The notes below the pieces were generated by a model that saw only the letters and a list, made by a program, of their open reading frames with translations, was not told the DNA's origin and made no database searches. Positions 43,865 to 52,204 of a stretch of DNA of 52,204 nucleotides are shown one piece after another; position 1 is the stretch's first letter, and each line of letters starts with the position of its first letter. Origin of the DNA: Atlantibacter sp032075065 (GTDB lineage: Bacteria; Pseudomonadota; Gammaproteobacteria; Enterobacterales; Enterobacteriaceae); contig NZ_DAMAZC010000008.1 of assembly GCF_032075065.1 (NCBI RefSeq), forward strand, positions 1-52,204, in the 5' to 3' direction. The translations under genes were made by a program, and so were the position numbers.

Positions 43865-46459
43865 TTACTTGCTGCCTTCGACCCACTTGCCGTCGACGTA
43901 AAACGCAGACCAGCCGGTGGCTTTGCCCGCTTTCTCTGAAGAGACGTACTGCTGTTTGGTCTTGCGGCTGAACTTCACGACCGCCGGGTTACCTTCCGGG
44001 TCTTTCTGAGGAGCATCGGCCAGATAACGCAGTTTTTCCGGCAGGCGATCGCGGAAGCGGTACAGCTCTTCCACTAACGGCGCGCGTGTTTCACGCGATT
44101 TCGGGAAGGTATTGGCCGCCAGGAACACCCCAGCCGCACCGTCGCGCAGCACAAAGTATGCATCGGATTTCTCGCACGGCAACTCAGGCAGCGGAACCGG
44201 ATCTTCCTTCGGCGGCGCAACGTCGCCGTTACGCAAGATCTTACGGGTGTTTTTACAATCGTCGTTGGTACAGGCCATGTACTTACCGAAGCGGCCCATG
44301 CGCAAATGCATTTCTGAACCGCACTTCTCGCACTCCACGATCGGGCCGTCATAGCCTTTGATGCGGAATTCACCCTCTTCGATTTCATAGCCATCGCAGG
44401 TCGGGTTGTTGCCGCAGACGTGGATTTTACGCTTCGGATCGATCAGATAGCTGTCCATCGCGGTGCCGCATTTCTGGCAACGACGTTTGGCGCGCAGCGC
44501 GTTGGTTTCGGCGTCATCGCCTTCCAGCACGTTAAGCACTTCGTTTTCCGGCACCAGGTTGATGGTGGTTTTGCAGCGCTCTTTCGGCGACAGCGCATAG
44601 CCGGAACAGCCGAGGAATACCCCGGTGCTGGCGGTGCGAATCCCCATTTTACGACCACAGGTCGGGCAGTCGATGCTGGTCAATACCATCTGGTTCGGGC
44701 GCATCCCGCCCTCTTCCGGATCTTTCTCCGCCGTATCTAGCTGGCGGGTAAAATCACCAAAGAAGTCGTCGAGCACCGCTTTCCACTCCGCCTGATGGTT
44801 GGCCACCTGGTCAAGGCTGCTTTCCATCTGGGCGGTGAAGTCGTAGTTCATCAGCTCGCGGAAGTTCTCTTCCAGACGATCGGTAACGATCTCGCCCATT
44901 TTCTCGGCGTAGAAACGGCGGTTTTCCACTCGTACGTAACCGCGATCCTGAATGGTGGAGATGATCGAAGCATAGGTAGACGGACGGCCGATACCACGTT
45001 TTTCCAGCTCTTTTACCAGGGACGCTTCGCTAAAGCGCGCAGGCGGCTTGGTGAAGTGCTGCGCCGGGGTCAGTTCCACCAGGGACAATACGTCGCCCGG
45101 CTCAACGGCTGGCAGCGTGCGGTCTTCATCGCCTTTACGCAGCGCAGGCATCACTTTGGTCCAGCCATCGAACCGCAGGGTGCGACCACGCGCTTTAAGC
45201 CGGAAATCGCCCGCTTCCACGGTCAACGTGGTGGAATCGTATTGCGCCGGCGTCATCTGACATGCCACAAACTGACGCCAAATCAGCTGATACAGTTTCT
45301 GCGCATCGCTTTCCATATCTTTCAGCGCCTCCGCCACCACATTCACATCGGACGGACGAATAGCTTCGTGCGCTTCCTGTGAGTTGTCTTTGCTGGCGTA
45401 CTGATTGGCCGACTCCGGCAGATATTTCTTGCCGAACTGGTCTTTAATATAGTCGCGCACCATGCTCACCGCGTCCTGGCTCAGGTTAGTGGAGTCAGTA
45501 CGCATATAGGTGATATAGCCTGCTTCATACAGGCGCTGGGCCATCATCATGGTTTTCTTGACGCCAAAACCGAGACGCGTGCTGGCGGCCTGTTGCAGCG
45601 TGGACGTGATAAACGGCGCGCCAGGCTTGCTGCTGGTCGGCTTATCTTCACGATCCAGCAGGCTGTAGCGCGCTTTTTCCAGCAGGCTGACCGCCGCCAT
45701 GGTTTGATCGCGGTTTACCGGGCGGAACGGTTTATCGTTCTGGTGAGTCACCTCAACCTGCAACGCATCGCCTTTCGGCGTGGTCAGCGCGGCATCCACT
45801 TCCCAGTACTCTTCCGGCACAAAGGCTTTGATTTCGCGTTCGCGCTCGACAACCAGACGGACCGCAACGGACTGCACGCGTCCGGCAGACAGGCCGCGGG
45901 CGATCTTCTTCCACAGCAGCGGAGAGACCATATAGCCCACCACGCGGTCCATAAAACGGCGCGCCTGCTGAGCATTTACCCGGTCGATATTCAGTTCGCC
46001 CGGTTTTTCAAACGCCTGACGAATCGCATTCTTGGTAATTTCATTAAACACCACGCGGCTATAGCGAGTGTCGTCGCCGCCGATCACTTCCCGCAGGTGC
46101 CATGCAATGGCCTCCCCTTCGCGGTCAAGGTCGGTTGCGAGATAGATGTGGTCGGCTTTTTCCGCCAGCTGTTTCAGCTCGGAGACGACTTTCTCTTTAC
46201 CCGGCAGCACTTCGTACTGTGCCTGCCAGTTATCCCATGGGTTAACTCCCATACGATTAACGAGCGCGCTACGTTCATCCTTTTTAGGCTTTTTGGCCCC
46301 TTTGGTGGAGGTAGAGTCGGCGCTCTTCTTGGCTGAGCCACTGGTCGGCAGATCGCGGATATGACCGACGCTGGACTTAACCACGTAGTCACTACCCAGA
46401 TACTTATTGATCGTTTTGGCTTTTGCCGGGGACTCAACGATAACGAGAGCTTTACCCAT
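43865..46459 (-). CDS. topA: DNA topoisomerase I
   Basis: An 864-residue type IA topoisomerase that relaxes negative supercoils. The TOPRIM domain starts at the N-terminus (MGKALVIVESPAKAKTI, with 'LATDLDREGEAIAWH'); the active-site Tyr lies in 'YITYMRTDSTNLS' (about residue 319); three C4 zinc ribbons and C-terminal DNA-binding repeats follow. The ATG at 46459 gives the E. coli start and length; the frame extending to 46594 is an artefact of an open upstream region. Confidence 0.98.
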   Translation of the reverse strand: MGKALVIVESPAKAKTINKYLGSDYVVKSSVGHIRDLPTSGSAKKSADSTSTKGAKKPKKDERSALVNRMGVNPWDNWQAQYEVLPGKEKVVSELKQLAEKADHIYLATDLDREGEAIAWHLREVIGGDDTRYSRVVFNEITKNAIRQAFEKPGELNIDRVNAQQARRFMDRVVGYMVSPLLWKKIARGLSAGRVQSVAVRLVVEREREIKAFVPEEYWEVDAALTTPKGDALQVEVTHQNDKPFRPVNRDQTMAAVSLLEKARYSLLDREDKPTSSKPGAPFITSTLQQAASTRLGFGVKKTMMMAQRLYEAGYITYMRTDSTNLSQDAVSMVRDYIKDQFGKKYLPESANQYASKDNSQEAHEAIRPSDVNVVAEALKDMESDAQKLYQLIWRQFVACQMTPAQYDSTTLTVEAGDFRLKARGRTLRFDGWTKVMPALRKGDEDRTLPAVEPGDVLSLVELTPAQHFTKPPARFSEASLVKELEKRGIGRPSTYASIISTIQDRGYVRVENRRFYAEKMGEIVTDRLEENFRELMNYDFTAQMESSLDQVANHQAEWKAVLDDFFGDFTRQLDTAEKDPEEGGMRPNQMVLTSIDCPTCGRKMGIRTASTGVFLGCSGYALSPKERCKTTINLVPENEVLNVLEGDDAETNALRAKRRCQKCGTAMDSYLIDPKRKIHVCGNNPTCDGYEIEEGEFRIKGYDGPIVECEKCGSEMHLRMGRFGKYMACTNDDCKNTRKILRNGDVAPPKEDPVPLPELPCEKSDAYFVLRDGAAGVFLAANTFPKSRETRAPLVEELYRFRDRLPEKLRYLADAPQKDPEGNPAVVKFSRKTKQQYVSSEKAGKATGWSAFYVDGKWVEGSK

Positions 46460-46858
46460 ATTCACCTTTACCTGGTTGATTCTTCCAAATGACGTCGCAC
46501 GATAACTCACTTTATCGGGCCATACGCCAGGATATATTGCGATAGCCGTAAAGGAATTCAACCCTGCTTCATTTACCGGTGCGACGAAACGCACTTTTCA
46601 GGTGCCTGAGAAAGCAGGTTTTTCGCGCCATGACGACACAGCACGACGAAAGTCTGGTCGAATGTCAAGCAATTCTGTTGCCAGATTTGCGAAAGCGTCA
46701 CACTCTACCTGATAAAATTCGTTACGCAACTTTATTAGCACGCCTTGCAGTTGAGCGCCAACTTGTCAGTACAGATAAATCCACACTCTCTTTCGGGGAA
46801 AATTTGCACCTAATGTCAGGCGCGGCGTACACTACGCGCAGTTTTGAAGGAGTAAACT
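46460..46858. other. Intergenic region between topA and yciN
   Basis: About 400 bases without a supported gene. It must hold the topA promoters (several, supercoil-sensitive, in E. coli) on the minus strand and the yciN promoter on the plus strand. A frame open from 46579 to 46902 overlaps the yciN start and shows no family features. Confidence 0.6.
46804..46833 (+). promoter_or_regulatory. Likely yciN promoter
   Basis: TTGCAC (46804-46809), 18-bp spacer, TACACT (46828-46833). It is placed to give a leader of about 20 nt before the yciN ATG. Confidence 0.65.
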
Positions 46859-47110
46859 ATGCAACAGACGATTCAACCGATAGACAAAAAAACACTGCTT
46901 GAAAAAGCCAATGCATTAATTGTCGAACATGAAGATTACATCGCGGGCATCATTGCCACCGACGTTGAGCAGAAAAACGGCGTGCTGGTCTTCAGGGGCG
47001 AATACTTCCTGGACGAGCAAGGCCTGCCGACGCCGAAAAGCACGGCGGTATTCAACATGTTTAAATACCTCGCCCACGAACTGTCTGAAAAGTACCGCTT
47101 GCAGGATTAA
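46859..47110 (+). CDS. yciN: DUF2498 protein YciN
   Basis: An 83-residue protein of the YciN (DUF2498) family, conserved in enterics and of unknown role. Features: helix 'KKTLLEKANALIVEHEDYI', then 'GVLVFRGEYFLDEQGLPT' and 'VFNMFKYLAHELSEKYRL'. GAAGGAG precedes the ATG, and a terminator follows directly. Confidence 0.95.
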   Translation: MQQTIQPIDKKTLLEKANALIVEHEDYIAGIIATDVEQKNGVLVFRGEYFLDEQGLPTPKSTAVFNMFKYLAHELSEKYRLQD

Positions 47111-47136
47111 AAAAAGAGGCCGGATGGCCTCTTTCT
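47111..47136 (+). terminator. yciN intrinsic terminator
   Basis: Stem AAAGAGGCC / GGCCTCTTT with loop GGAT, immediately after the yciN stop and facing sohB. Confidence 0.85.
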
Positions 47137-47147
47137 CGTGTAAAGGA

Positions 47148-48197
47148 TCACAGTAGCGGCTTTTCGCCGCGCTGCCACCAGCGCATCAACAAACGATCGG
47201 CACTTTCCGCCGCGCTGCCGGTAAAGCGGTCCATCATTTTTTTACGGCGCAGATAGCGCACGCCCACGACGTCACGCTGCTTCATTTTTTCCAGAATCAG
47301 ATCGTCGCTGGTGCTGATAGCGTCAACCAGGCCTTTCTCTTTCGCCTGAACGCCGTACCAGTGTTCACCGGTCGCCACCTCATCAATATTCAGGCTGGGA
47401 CGCATCTCTTTGACAAAGCTCTTGAACAGCAGATGCGTATCGTTGAGGTCTTCGCGGAATTTCTCGCGCCCTTCCTCGGTGTTTTCACCAAACAGCGTCA
47501 GGGTGCGCTTATACTGCCCGGCAGTGTGCAGTTCCACGTCGATATCATTGCGCTTGAGCAGGCGGTTAAAGTTAGGGATCTGCGCCACCACGCCGATCGA
47601 ACCCACAATGGCAAACGGTGCCGCCACGATATGGCTGGCGACGCAGGCCATCATATAACCTCCGCTGGCCGCGACTTTATCCACCGCCACCGTTAACGGA
47701 ATGCCGCGCTCGCGCAGGCGCTGGAGCTGCGAAGCCGCCAGACCGTAACCGTGCACCACGCCGCCAGGGCTTTCGAGGCGCACCAGCACTTCATCCTGCG
47801 GCGTCGCGACCGCCAGTATCGCCGTCACCTCTTCACGCAGCGAGGCCACTTCATGGGCGTCCATACTGCCTTTAAAATCGATTACATACACTCTGGCGCG
47901 GCCATCCGCGGTCGGTTTACCCTGCTTCGCCAGCGCTTTCGCCGCTTTGGCTTCCTGCTTGTGCTTCTTCTTTTGGGCCTTATGCCACAGTTTTTGCTGA
48001 TGGGGATCGAGCAGCGACGCCGCCATTTCCTCCTGCATTTCTTTATATTGCTCGCTCAAACGGGTAACGCGCAGTTCCCCGCGCTGCTGTTTCCTGCGCT
48101 GGGCAACATTAACGATAATGGCTGCAATAATCGCAATCGCGATCACAACCGTGGCGATTTTGGCTAAAAACAACCCATATTCAGAAAGTAGATCCAC
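47148..48197 (-). CDS. sohB: S49-family peptidase SohB
   Basis: A 349-residue inner-membrane peptidase, same length as in E. coli, where extra copies make up for loss of DegP. The N-terminal membrane helix (about 8-30) is followed by a charged linker and the S49 domain; the nucleophile Ser lies in 'AASGGYMMAC' and the partner Lys in 'GQYKRTLT'. Confidence 0.96.
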   Translation of the reverse strand: MDLLSEYGLFLAKIATVVIAIAIIAAIIVNVAQRRKQQRGELRVTRLSEQYKEMQEEMAASLLDPHQQKLWHKAQKKKHKQEAKAAKALAKQGKPTADGRARVYVIDFKGSMDAHEVASLREEVTAILAVATPQDEVLVRLESPGGVVHGYGLAASQLQRLRERGIPLTVAVDKVAASGGYMMACVASHIVAAPFAIVGSIGVVAQIPNFNRLLKRNDIDVELHTAGQYKRTLTLFGENTEEGREKFREDLNDTHLLFKSFVKEMRPSLNIDEVATGEHWYGVQAKEKGLVDAISTSDDLILEKMKQRDVVGVRYLRRKKMMDRFTGSAAESADRLLMRWWQRGEKPLL

Positions 48198-48446
48198 AAC
48201 ATCCGCCTTGATATTACGTCCAAAAGTTAGCTTCAGTGTACCGACTCAAGCCCAATCAGTCTCGTATGACATCTTTATCGTGGAATCTATCCCGTAATTT
48301 TCTGCCATGATGAATTATTTCAAAATGTTAACTTCCGGCTAACGGGGCGGATGGCCGATTGAAATAGCCGACGGAATCAGGCATAACACGTTAAATCTCT
48401 GTGAAAAGACTGTTTCGCACGCCAACTGCCCGCTCAGGAGTGATTT

Positions 48447-49208
48447 GTGCACTATCAACCCCAACGCGATTTGCTGCAAAACCGCATAATTCTCGTCACC
48501 GGCGCCAGCGACGGCATTGGCCGCGAAGCGGCGATGACCTATGCCCAATACGGTGCCGACGTGGTCCTGCTGGGCCGCAATGAGCAAAAACTGCGCGATG
48601 TCGCCCATGCGATCCATCAGCTAGGTTATTCGCTGCCCCGCTGGTTCATTCTGGATTTTTCCAGCGCCACGCCTCAACAATGCCAGGAGCTGGCAAACCA
48701 CATTGCCGCCCAGGTTCCCCGGCTCGACGGCGTGTTGCATAATGCGGGCGCGCTTGGCGAAGTGCGTCCGATGATCGAACAAACGCCGGAAAGCTGGCTG
48801 GACGTGATGCAGGTAAATGTGAATGCCACCTTCTTTCTGACCCAGGCGCTGATCCCGCTGCTGCTGAAATCCGATTCGGGCTCGCTGGTGTTTACCTCCT
48901 CAAGCGTGGGCCGCCAGGGACGCGCTGGCTGGGGCGCTTACGCGGTGTCGAAATTCGCCACCGAAGGCATGATGCAGGTGCTGGCGGAAGAGTATGTTCA
49001 TCGTAATCTGCGGGTAAACTGCATCAACCCCGGCGGCACCCGCACCGCGATGCGCGCCAACGCGTTTCCTTCGGAAGATCCTAATAAACTCAAGACACCG
49101 CGCGATTTAATGCCGCTCTATTTGTGGCTAATGGGCGACGATAGCCGTCGCAAAACCGGCATGACCTTTGATGCCCAACCCAACCGAAAACCAGGAATTT
49201 CTGAATGA
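48447..49208 (+). CDS. yciK: Short-chain dehydrogenase YciK
   Basis: A 253-residue classical SDR oxidoreductase: cofactor motif TGASDGIG, 'HNAG', catalytic Ser in 'FTSSSVG' and the Tyr/Lys pair in 'YAVSKF'. The substrate is not known. It starts with GTG (CAGGAG upstream), as in E. coli, and overlaps btuR by 4 nt, forming a two-gene operon. Confidence 0.95.
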   Translation: MHYQPQRDLLQNRIILVTGASDGIGREAAMTYAQYGADVVLLGRNEQKLRDVAHAIHQLGYSLPRWFILDFSSATPQQCQELANHIAAQVPRLDGVLHNAGALGEVRPMIEQTPESWLDVMQVNVNATFFLTQALIPLLLKSDSGSLVFTSSSVGRQGRAGWGAYAVSKFATEGMMQVLAEEYVHRNLRVNCINPGGTRTAMRANAFPSEDPNKLKTPRDLMPLYLWLMGDDSRRKTGMTFDAQPNRKPGISE

Positions 49209-49795
49209 GCGACGATCGTTACCAGCAGCGCCAGCAGCGCGTTAAAGAGAAAGTTGATGCCCGCATCGCCAGCGCCCAGGAAGAGCGCGGCATACTGATG
49301 GTGTTTACCGGCAACGGCAAAGGCAAAACCACCGCCGCCTTCGGCACCGTTACCCGCGCCGTGGGCCACGGTAAAAAAGCCGGCGTGGTGCAATTTATTA
49401 AAGGCACCTGGCCTAACGGCGAGCGTAACCTGCTGGAGCCGCACGGCGTTGAATTCCAGACCATGGCTACCGGCTTTACCTGGGAGACGCAAAACCGCGA
49501 ATCCGATACTGCCGCCTGCCTCTCTGCCTGGCAGCACGCAGAGCGGATGCTGCGCGATGCATCGTTAGATTTGGTGGTGCTGGATGAGCTGACCTATATG
49601 GTGGCTTACGACTATCTGCCGCTGCAGGTAGTGCTAGAGGCGTTAAACCATCGCCCGGAACAGCAAACGGTGATTATTACCGGTCGCGGCTGCCATCGCG
49701 ATATTCTGGAGATTGCCGATACGGTAAGCGAGTTACGTCCGGTGAAGCACGCGTTTGACGCGGGCGTAAAGGCCCAGATGGGCATTGATTACTGA
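49205..49795 (+). CDS. btuR: Cob(I)alamin adenosyltransferase BtuR (CobA/CobO)
   Basis: A 196-residue P-loop enzyme that transfers the adenosyl group from ATP to corrinoids. The P-loop 'GNGKGKTTAAFG' sits near residues 36-47, followed by 'VVQFIKGTWPNGE' and 'LVVLDELTYMV'. Length as in E. coli. Coupled to yciK by ATGA. Confidence 0.97.
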   Translation: MSDDRYQQRQQRVKEKVDARIASAQEERGILMVFTGNGKGKTTAAFGTVTRAVGHGKKAGVVQFIKGTWPNGERNLLEPHGVEFQTMATGFTWETQNRESDTAACLSAWQHAERMLRDASLDLVVLDELTYMVAYDYLPLQVVLEALNHRPEQQTVIITGRGCHRDILEIADTVSELRPVKHAFDAGVKAQMGIDY

Positions 49796-49806
49796 TTTTT
49801 AGGCAT

Positions 49807-49835
49807 AAAAAAGGTCGCATTTCACGACCTTTTCT
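49807..49835. terminator. Bidirectional terminator between btuR and rluB
   Basis: Stem AAAAGGTCG / CGACCTTTT with a 7-nt loop and A/T runs on both sides, between converging genes. Confidence 0.88.
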
Positions 49836-49847
49836 AAAGTAAAGCGC

Positions 49848-50732
49848 TTATCTTTCGCGGGTTTTCTTCACCGCCGGGCCGCTGCTGCGACGCGCGGTAG
49901 TCTGACCGTGACGCTTCACCGCACGACGGATCTGATTCGCCTTCATGCGACGACGATCTTTCTCCACTGCCACTTTGCTGCTGGTCTCAGCAGGCAGGCC
50001 CACCAGCTCACGCAGGTAGTTGGTTTGCGCTAAATCCAGCTCGGTATAACCACCGCGCGGCAGGCCTTTCGGCAGCGGGATATCGCCATAACGCACGCGG
50101 ATCAGACGGCTCACCTGCACGCCTACCGCTTCCCACAAACGACGCACTTCACGGTTGCGCCCTTCGGTCAAGGTGACGTTATACCACTGATTAATGCCTT
50201 CGCCGCCGGTAAATTTAATGGTTTTAAACGCCGCCGGGCCATCTTCGAGCTGGACGCCGCGCGCCAGGTCATTAACTTTGCTGTCTTCCACCTGACCAAA
50301 TACGCGCACCGCGTATTCACGCTCCACTTCACGGCTGGGGTGCATCAGGCGGTTAGCCAGCTCACCGTCGGTGGTGAACAGCAGCAGGCCGCAGGTATTC
50401 ACATCCAGACGACCCACCGCAATCCAGCGCGCGCCGCGCAGCTTCGGCAAACGATCAAACACCGTCGGGCGGCCTTCCGGATCGTTACGGGTGCACAGCT
50501 CGCCTTCCGGCTTGTAATACGCCAGCACGCGGCAAATCTGCTCGGCGGATTCTTTAATCGAAATCAGGTGGCCATCGATACGAATTTTCAGCGCGCTGTT
50601 AACTTCAACGCGATCGCCCAGGGTGGCAATTTTGCCATCAACGCTGACGCGACCGGCGGAGATCATGGTTTCGAGTTCGCGGCGCGAACCGTGACCGGCG
50701 CGGGCCAATACTTTTTGTAGCTTCTCGCTCAT
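49848..50732 (-). CDS. rluB: 23S rRNA pseudouridine 2605 synthase RluB
   Basis: A 294-residue RsuA-family pseudouridine synthase. An N-terminal S4 RNA-binding domain (about 1-60) is followed by the catalytic domain with Asp110 in 'VGRLDVNTCGLLLFT'; the C-terminal tail is Lys/Arg-rich (RRMKANQIRRAVKRHG). AAGGAAG precedes the ATG. Its 5' leader can form two competing hairpins (50751-50798). Confidence 0.97.
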   Translation of the reverse strand: MSEKLQKVLARAGHGSRRELETMISAGRVSVDGKIATLGDRVEVNSALKIRIDGHLISIKESAEQICRVLAYYKPEGELCTRNDPEGRPTVFDRLPKLRGARWIAVGRLDVNTCGLLLFTTDGELANRLMHPSREVEREYAVRVFGQVEDSKVNDLARGVQLEDGPAAFKTIKFTGGEGINQWYNVTLTEGRNREVRRLWEAVGVQVSRLIRVRYGDIPLPKGLPRGGYTELDLAQTNYLRELVGLPAETSSKVAVEKDRRRMKANQIRRAVKRHGQTTARRSSGPAVKKTRER

Positions 50733-50750
50733 AGAGCTTCCTTAAGATGT

Positions 50751-50798
50751 CGCCTTCCCAGGCGTCGAATGGGGAAGGCGGCAGTGACCCGCCGCCTT
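50751..50798 (-). other. Two mutually exclusive hairpins in the rluB leader
   Basis: Read on the minus strand: AAGGCGGC (50798-50791), then GCCGCCTT (50782-50775), which overlaps CGCCTTCCC (50780-50772), then GGGAAGGCG (50759-50751). The middle segment can pair either with the first or with the third, but not both. Neither hairpin has a T-tract. Confidence 0.45.
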
Positions 50799-50809
50799 TA
50801 AGGCCGCGT

Positions 50810-50815
50810 AGTATA
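50810..50815 (-). promoter_or_regulatory. Possible -10 of rluB
   Basis: Minus-strand TATACT about 80 nt before rluB, just after the yciO stop codon. The 17-bp-spaced hexamer TTTCCT is a weak -35. A start near 50803 would begin the leader right at the first hairpin arm. Confidence 0.4.
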
Positions 50816-50828
50816 GCGGCTCAGGGCA

Positions 50829-51449
50829 TTACAGGAAAGGCTTAACGTCGCCCACTCCTTCACGCACCACTACCGGCGAATCGTCGGTTAAATCAATCAC
50901 TGTAGTGGGCTGCTGCCCCAGATAGCCGCCGTGAATAATCAAATCGACCACTTTCTCCAGCCGGTTTTTGATCTCTTCAGGATCGGATTCGGTAAATTCG
51001 CTGCCCGGCAGCATTAGCGAGGTAGACAGCATCGGCTCGTTCAGCGTTTCCAACAGGGCCAGCGCAATCGGGTTCGACGGCACGCGCAGGCCGATGGTCT
51101 TACGTTTTTCCTGCAGCAAACGACGCGGCACGTCTTTGGTGCCTTTCAGAATAAAGGTGTAGTTGCCCGGGGTGTTGTTTTTAATCAGGCGAAACGCCAC
51201 GTTATCGACGAACGCATAGGTCGATAGTTCCGACAGATCGCGACACATCAGCGTAAAGTTGTGGCCGTTCGGTAACTGACGAATACGACAGATGCGCTCC
51301 ATCGCGCTTTTATCTTCCAGCTTACAGCCCAGCGCATAGCCGGAGTCGGTCGGGTAAACAATTACCCCGCCTTTACGCACAATGTCCACGGCCTGGTTGA
51401 TCAGCCGCGGCTGGGGGTTATCCGGATGAACATAAAAAAACTGACTCAT
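50829..51449 (-). CDS. yciO: Sua5/YrdC-family protein YciO
   Basis: A 206-residue protein of the YrdC/Sua5 family ('GGVIVYPTDSGYALGC', 'PGNYTFILKGT', 'STSLMLPGSEF'), same length as E. coli YciO. YrdC relatives make threonylcarbamoyl-AMP for tRNA; YciO does not replace YrdC in E. coli, so its role is uncertain. It overlaps rnm by 4 nt. Confidence 0.96.
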   Translation of the reverse strand: MSQFFYVHPDNPQPRLINQAVDIVRKGGVIVYPTDSGYALGCKLEDKSAMERICRIRQLPNGHNFTLMCRDLSELSTYAFVDNVAFRLIKNNTPGNYTFILKGTKDVPRRLLQEKRKTIGLRVPSNPIALALLETLNEPMLSTSLMLPGSEFTESDPEEIKNRLEKVVDLIIHGGYLGQQPTTVIDLTDDSPVVVREGVGDVKPFL

Positions 51450-52204
51450 ACTGCCCTCTCTTTACTCGATTCTGGCGCGTCCCAGCGCTGCCAGACAGGC
51501 TCCAGGCCGTCGGGAAGCCAGAGTTTGCGGCCCAGCTCGATCCACGCGCAAGGCTGATGAAAATCCGATCCCTGTGACGCCATCAGTCCGAATTGGGTTG
51601 CGTAAGCGGCAAGCTTTGCCCGCTCGTCGGGCGCTTGCTGGCACTGCGCCACCTCCATGGCATCGCCGCCCTGTTCGGCAAAATGCCCCAGCAAACGCTT
51701 GAGCCACTTCGCCGACAGCCGGTAACGCCCTGGATGGGCTACCACCGCCAGACCGCCAGAATGGTGAATCACATCAATAGCTTGTTTTATTGTACACCAC
51801 TGCGGCGGCACATAACCGGTTTTCCCGCGCGCTAAATAGTGTTTAAACACGTCAGCCATCGAATTGGCGCGCCCGTCTTCGATCAAAAATTTAGCGAAAT
51901 GACCGCGGGTTACCGTCCCGCCGTCAGCCAGACGTAGCGCCCCTTCCCACGCGCCGGGGATGCGTGCCTTCTCCAGCCGCTCGGCGATCATTTCAGCCCG
52001 GCGATTGCGGCGGGCGTGCTGTTCACCCAGGAATTCAATTAACGCCGGATGCGCAATGTCAATGCCCAGTCCAACGATATGGATCTCATGATTTTCCCAC
52101 AGGGTGGAAATTTCCGTACCGTTGATTAGTTGCAACGGCAGTTGCTGTTGGGCGATTTCCCGATGCGCGGCGGGCAAGCCTGCGGTGGAGTCATGATCGG
52201 TAAT
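51446..52204 (-). CDS. rnm: 5'-3' exoribonuclease Rnm (YciV/TrpH), N-terminus cut by window end
   Basis: Partial gene: the reading frame stays open to the last base of the window (ITDHDSTAGLP at the edge, part of the PHP-domain metal site 'TDHD'), so the true start lies outside, about 40 residues further by comparison with E. coli YciV (293 residues). Rnm (RNase AM) is a PHP-family 5'-3' exonuclease that trims 5' ends of 5S, 16S and 23S rRNA precursors; TrpH was the older name from its place beside the trp operon. 'VVAHPGRYR' and 'GSDFHQP' are further metal-site motifs. Confidence 0.95.
   Translation of the reverse strand: MTDHDSTAGLPAAHREIAQQQLPLQLINGTEISTLWENHEIHIVGLGIDIAHPALIEFLGEQHARRNRRAEMIAERLEKARIPGAWEGALRLADGGTVTRGHFAKFLIEDGRANSMADVFKHYLARGKTGYVPPQWCTIKQAIDVIHHSGGLAVVAHPGRYRLSAKWLKRLLGHFAEQGGDAMEVAQCQQAPDERAKLAAYATQFGLMASQGSDFHQPCAWIELGRKLWLPDGLEPVWQRWDAPESSKERAV

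Noticed and set aside
46579..46902. 107-codon plus-strand frame between topA and yciN
   Set aside because: It overlaps the clear start of yciN and the yciN promoter; no conserved motif is visible.

Overview
The window is a stretch of enterobacterial chromosome (family Enterobacteriaceae). Almost every gene is a close homologue of an E. coli K-12 gene, and the order follows the E. coli 28-30 min segment from ttcA/zntB to rluB/yciO/rnm. Three features point away from Escherichia, towards genera such as Cronobacter, Enterobacter or Kosakonia: an rpfF (DSF synthase) gene beside the yciR/rpfR homologue, an extra membrane diguanylate cyclase, and the absence of dbpA, pspE, the ycjM-W sugar cluster and the puu cluster. 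I cannot name the species from the sequence alone.

Layout. 1-2290 is the integrase end of a Rac-like prophage, cut by the window edge: an Ea22-type small gene, a YdaC-position gene, an excisionase-like gene and a tyrosine recombinase, all abutting ttcA, which probably carries the attachment core. 2332-7256 holds ttcA, a proline-rich microprotein, the anaerobic sRNA FnrS with its FNR box, zntB, a GGEEF diguanylate cyclase, a two-gene unit (31-residue membrane peptide plus YbiI zinc finger) and Zur-controlled zinT. 7384-13124 holds the murein-peptide genes mppA, mpaA and ycjG, then tpx and tyrR. 13273-18529 is ycjX-ycjF and the phage-shock genes pspABCD/pspF with a sigma-54 promoter. 18620-23899 is the five-gene sapABCDF transporter operon. 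23900-25097 is an AT-rich insert with a YaiV/IprA-type regulator.

25333-34010 holds fabI, yciW, rnb, the c-di-GMP protein rpfR (yciR/pdeR), its convergent partner rpfF, yciZ and yciT. 34265-39018 holds osmB, yciH, pyrF, the LPS-control pair lapA-lapB, pgpB and ribA. 39065-46459 holds acnA with three small genes upstream (ymiC-like, yciX-like, ymiA), cysB and topA. The right end holds yciN, sohB, yciK-btuR, rluB, yciO and a truncated rnm (yciV/trpH).

How the genes work together. The most distinctive unit is rpfR/rpfF: a DSF-family fatty-acid signal synthase beside its c-di-GMP-turnover receptor, with a further diguanylate cyclase 25 kb away. Cell-envelope stress and remodelling is a second theme (psp, sap, mppA/mpaA/ycjG peptide recycling, lapAB, pgpB, osmB, fabI). 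Regulatory sites read directly from the sequence include an FNR box for fnrS, a Zur operator for zinT, a TyrR box in front of tyrR and a -24/-12 promoter for pspA. I saw no rRNA, tRNA, IS element or CRISPR array.
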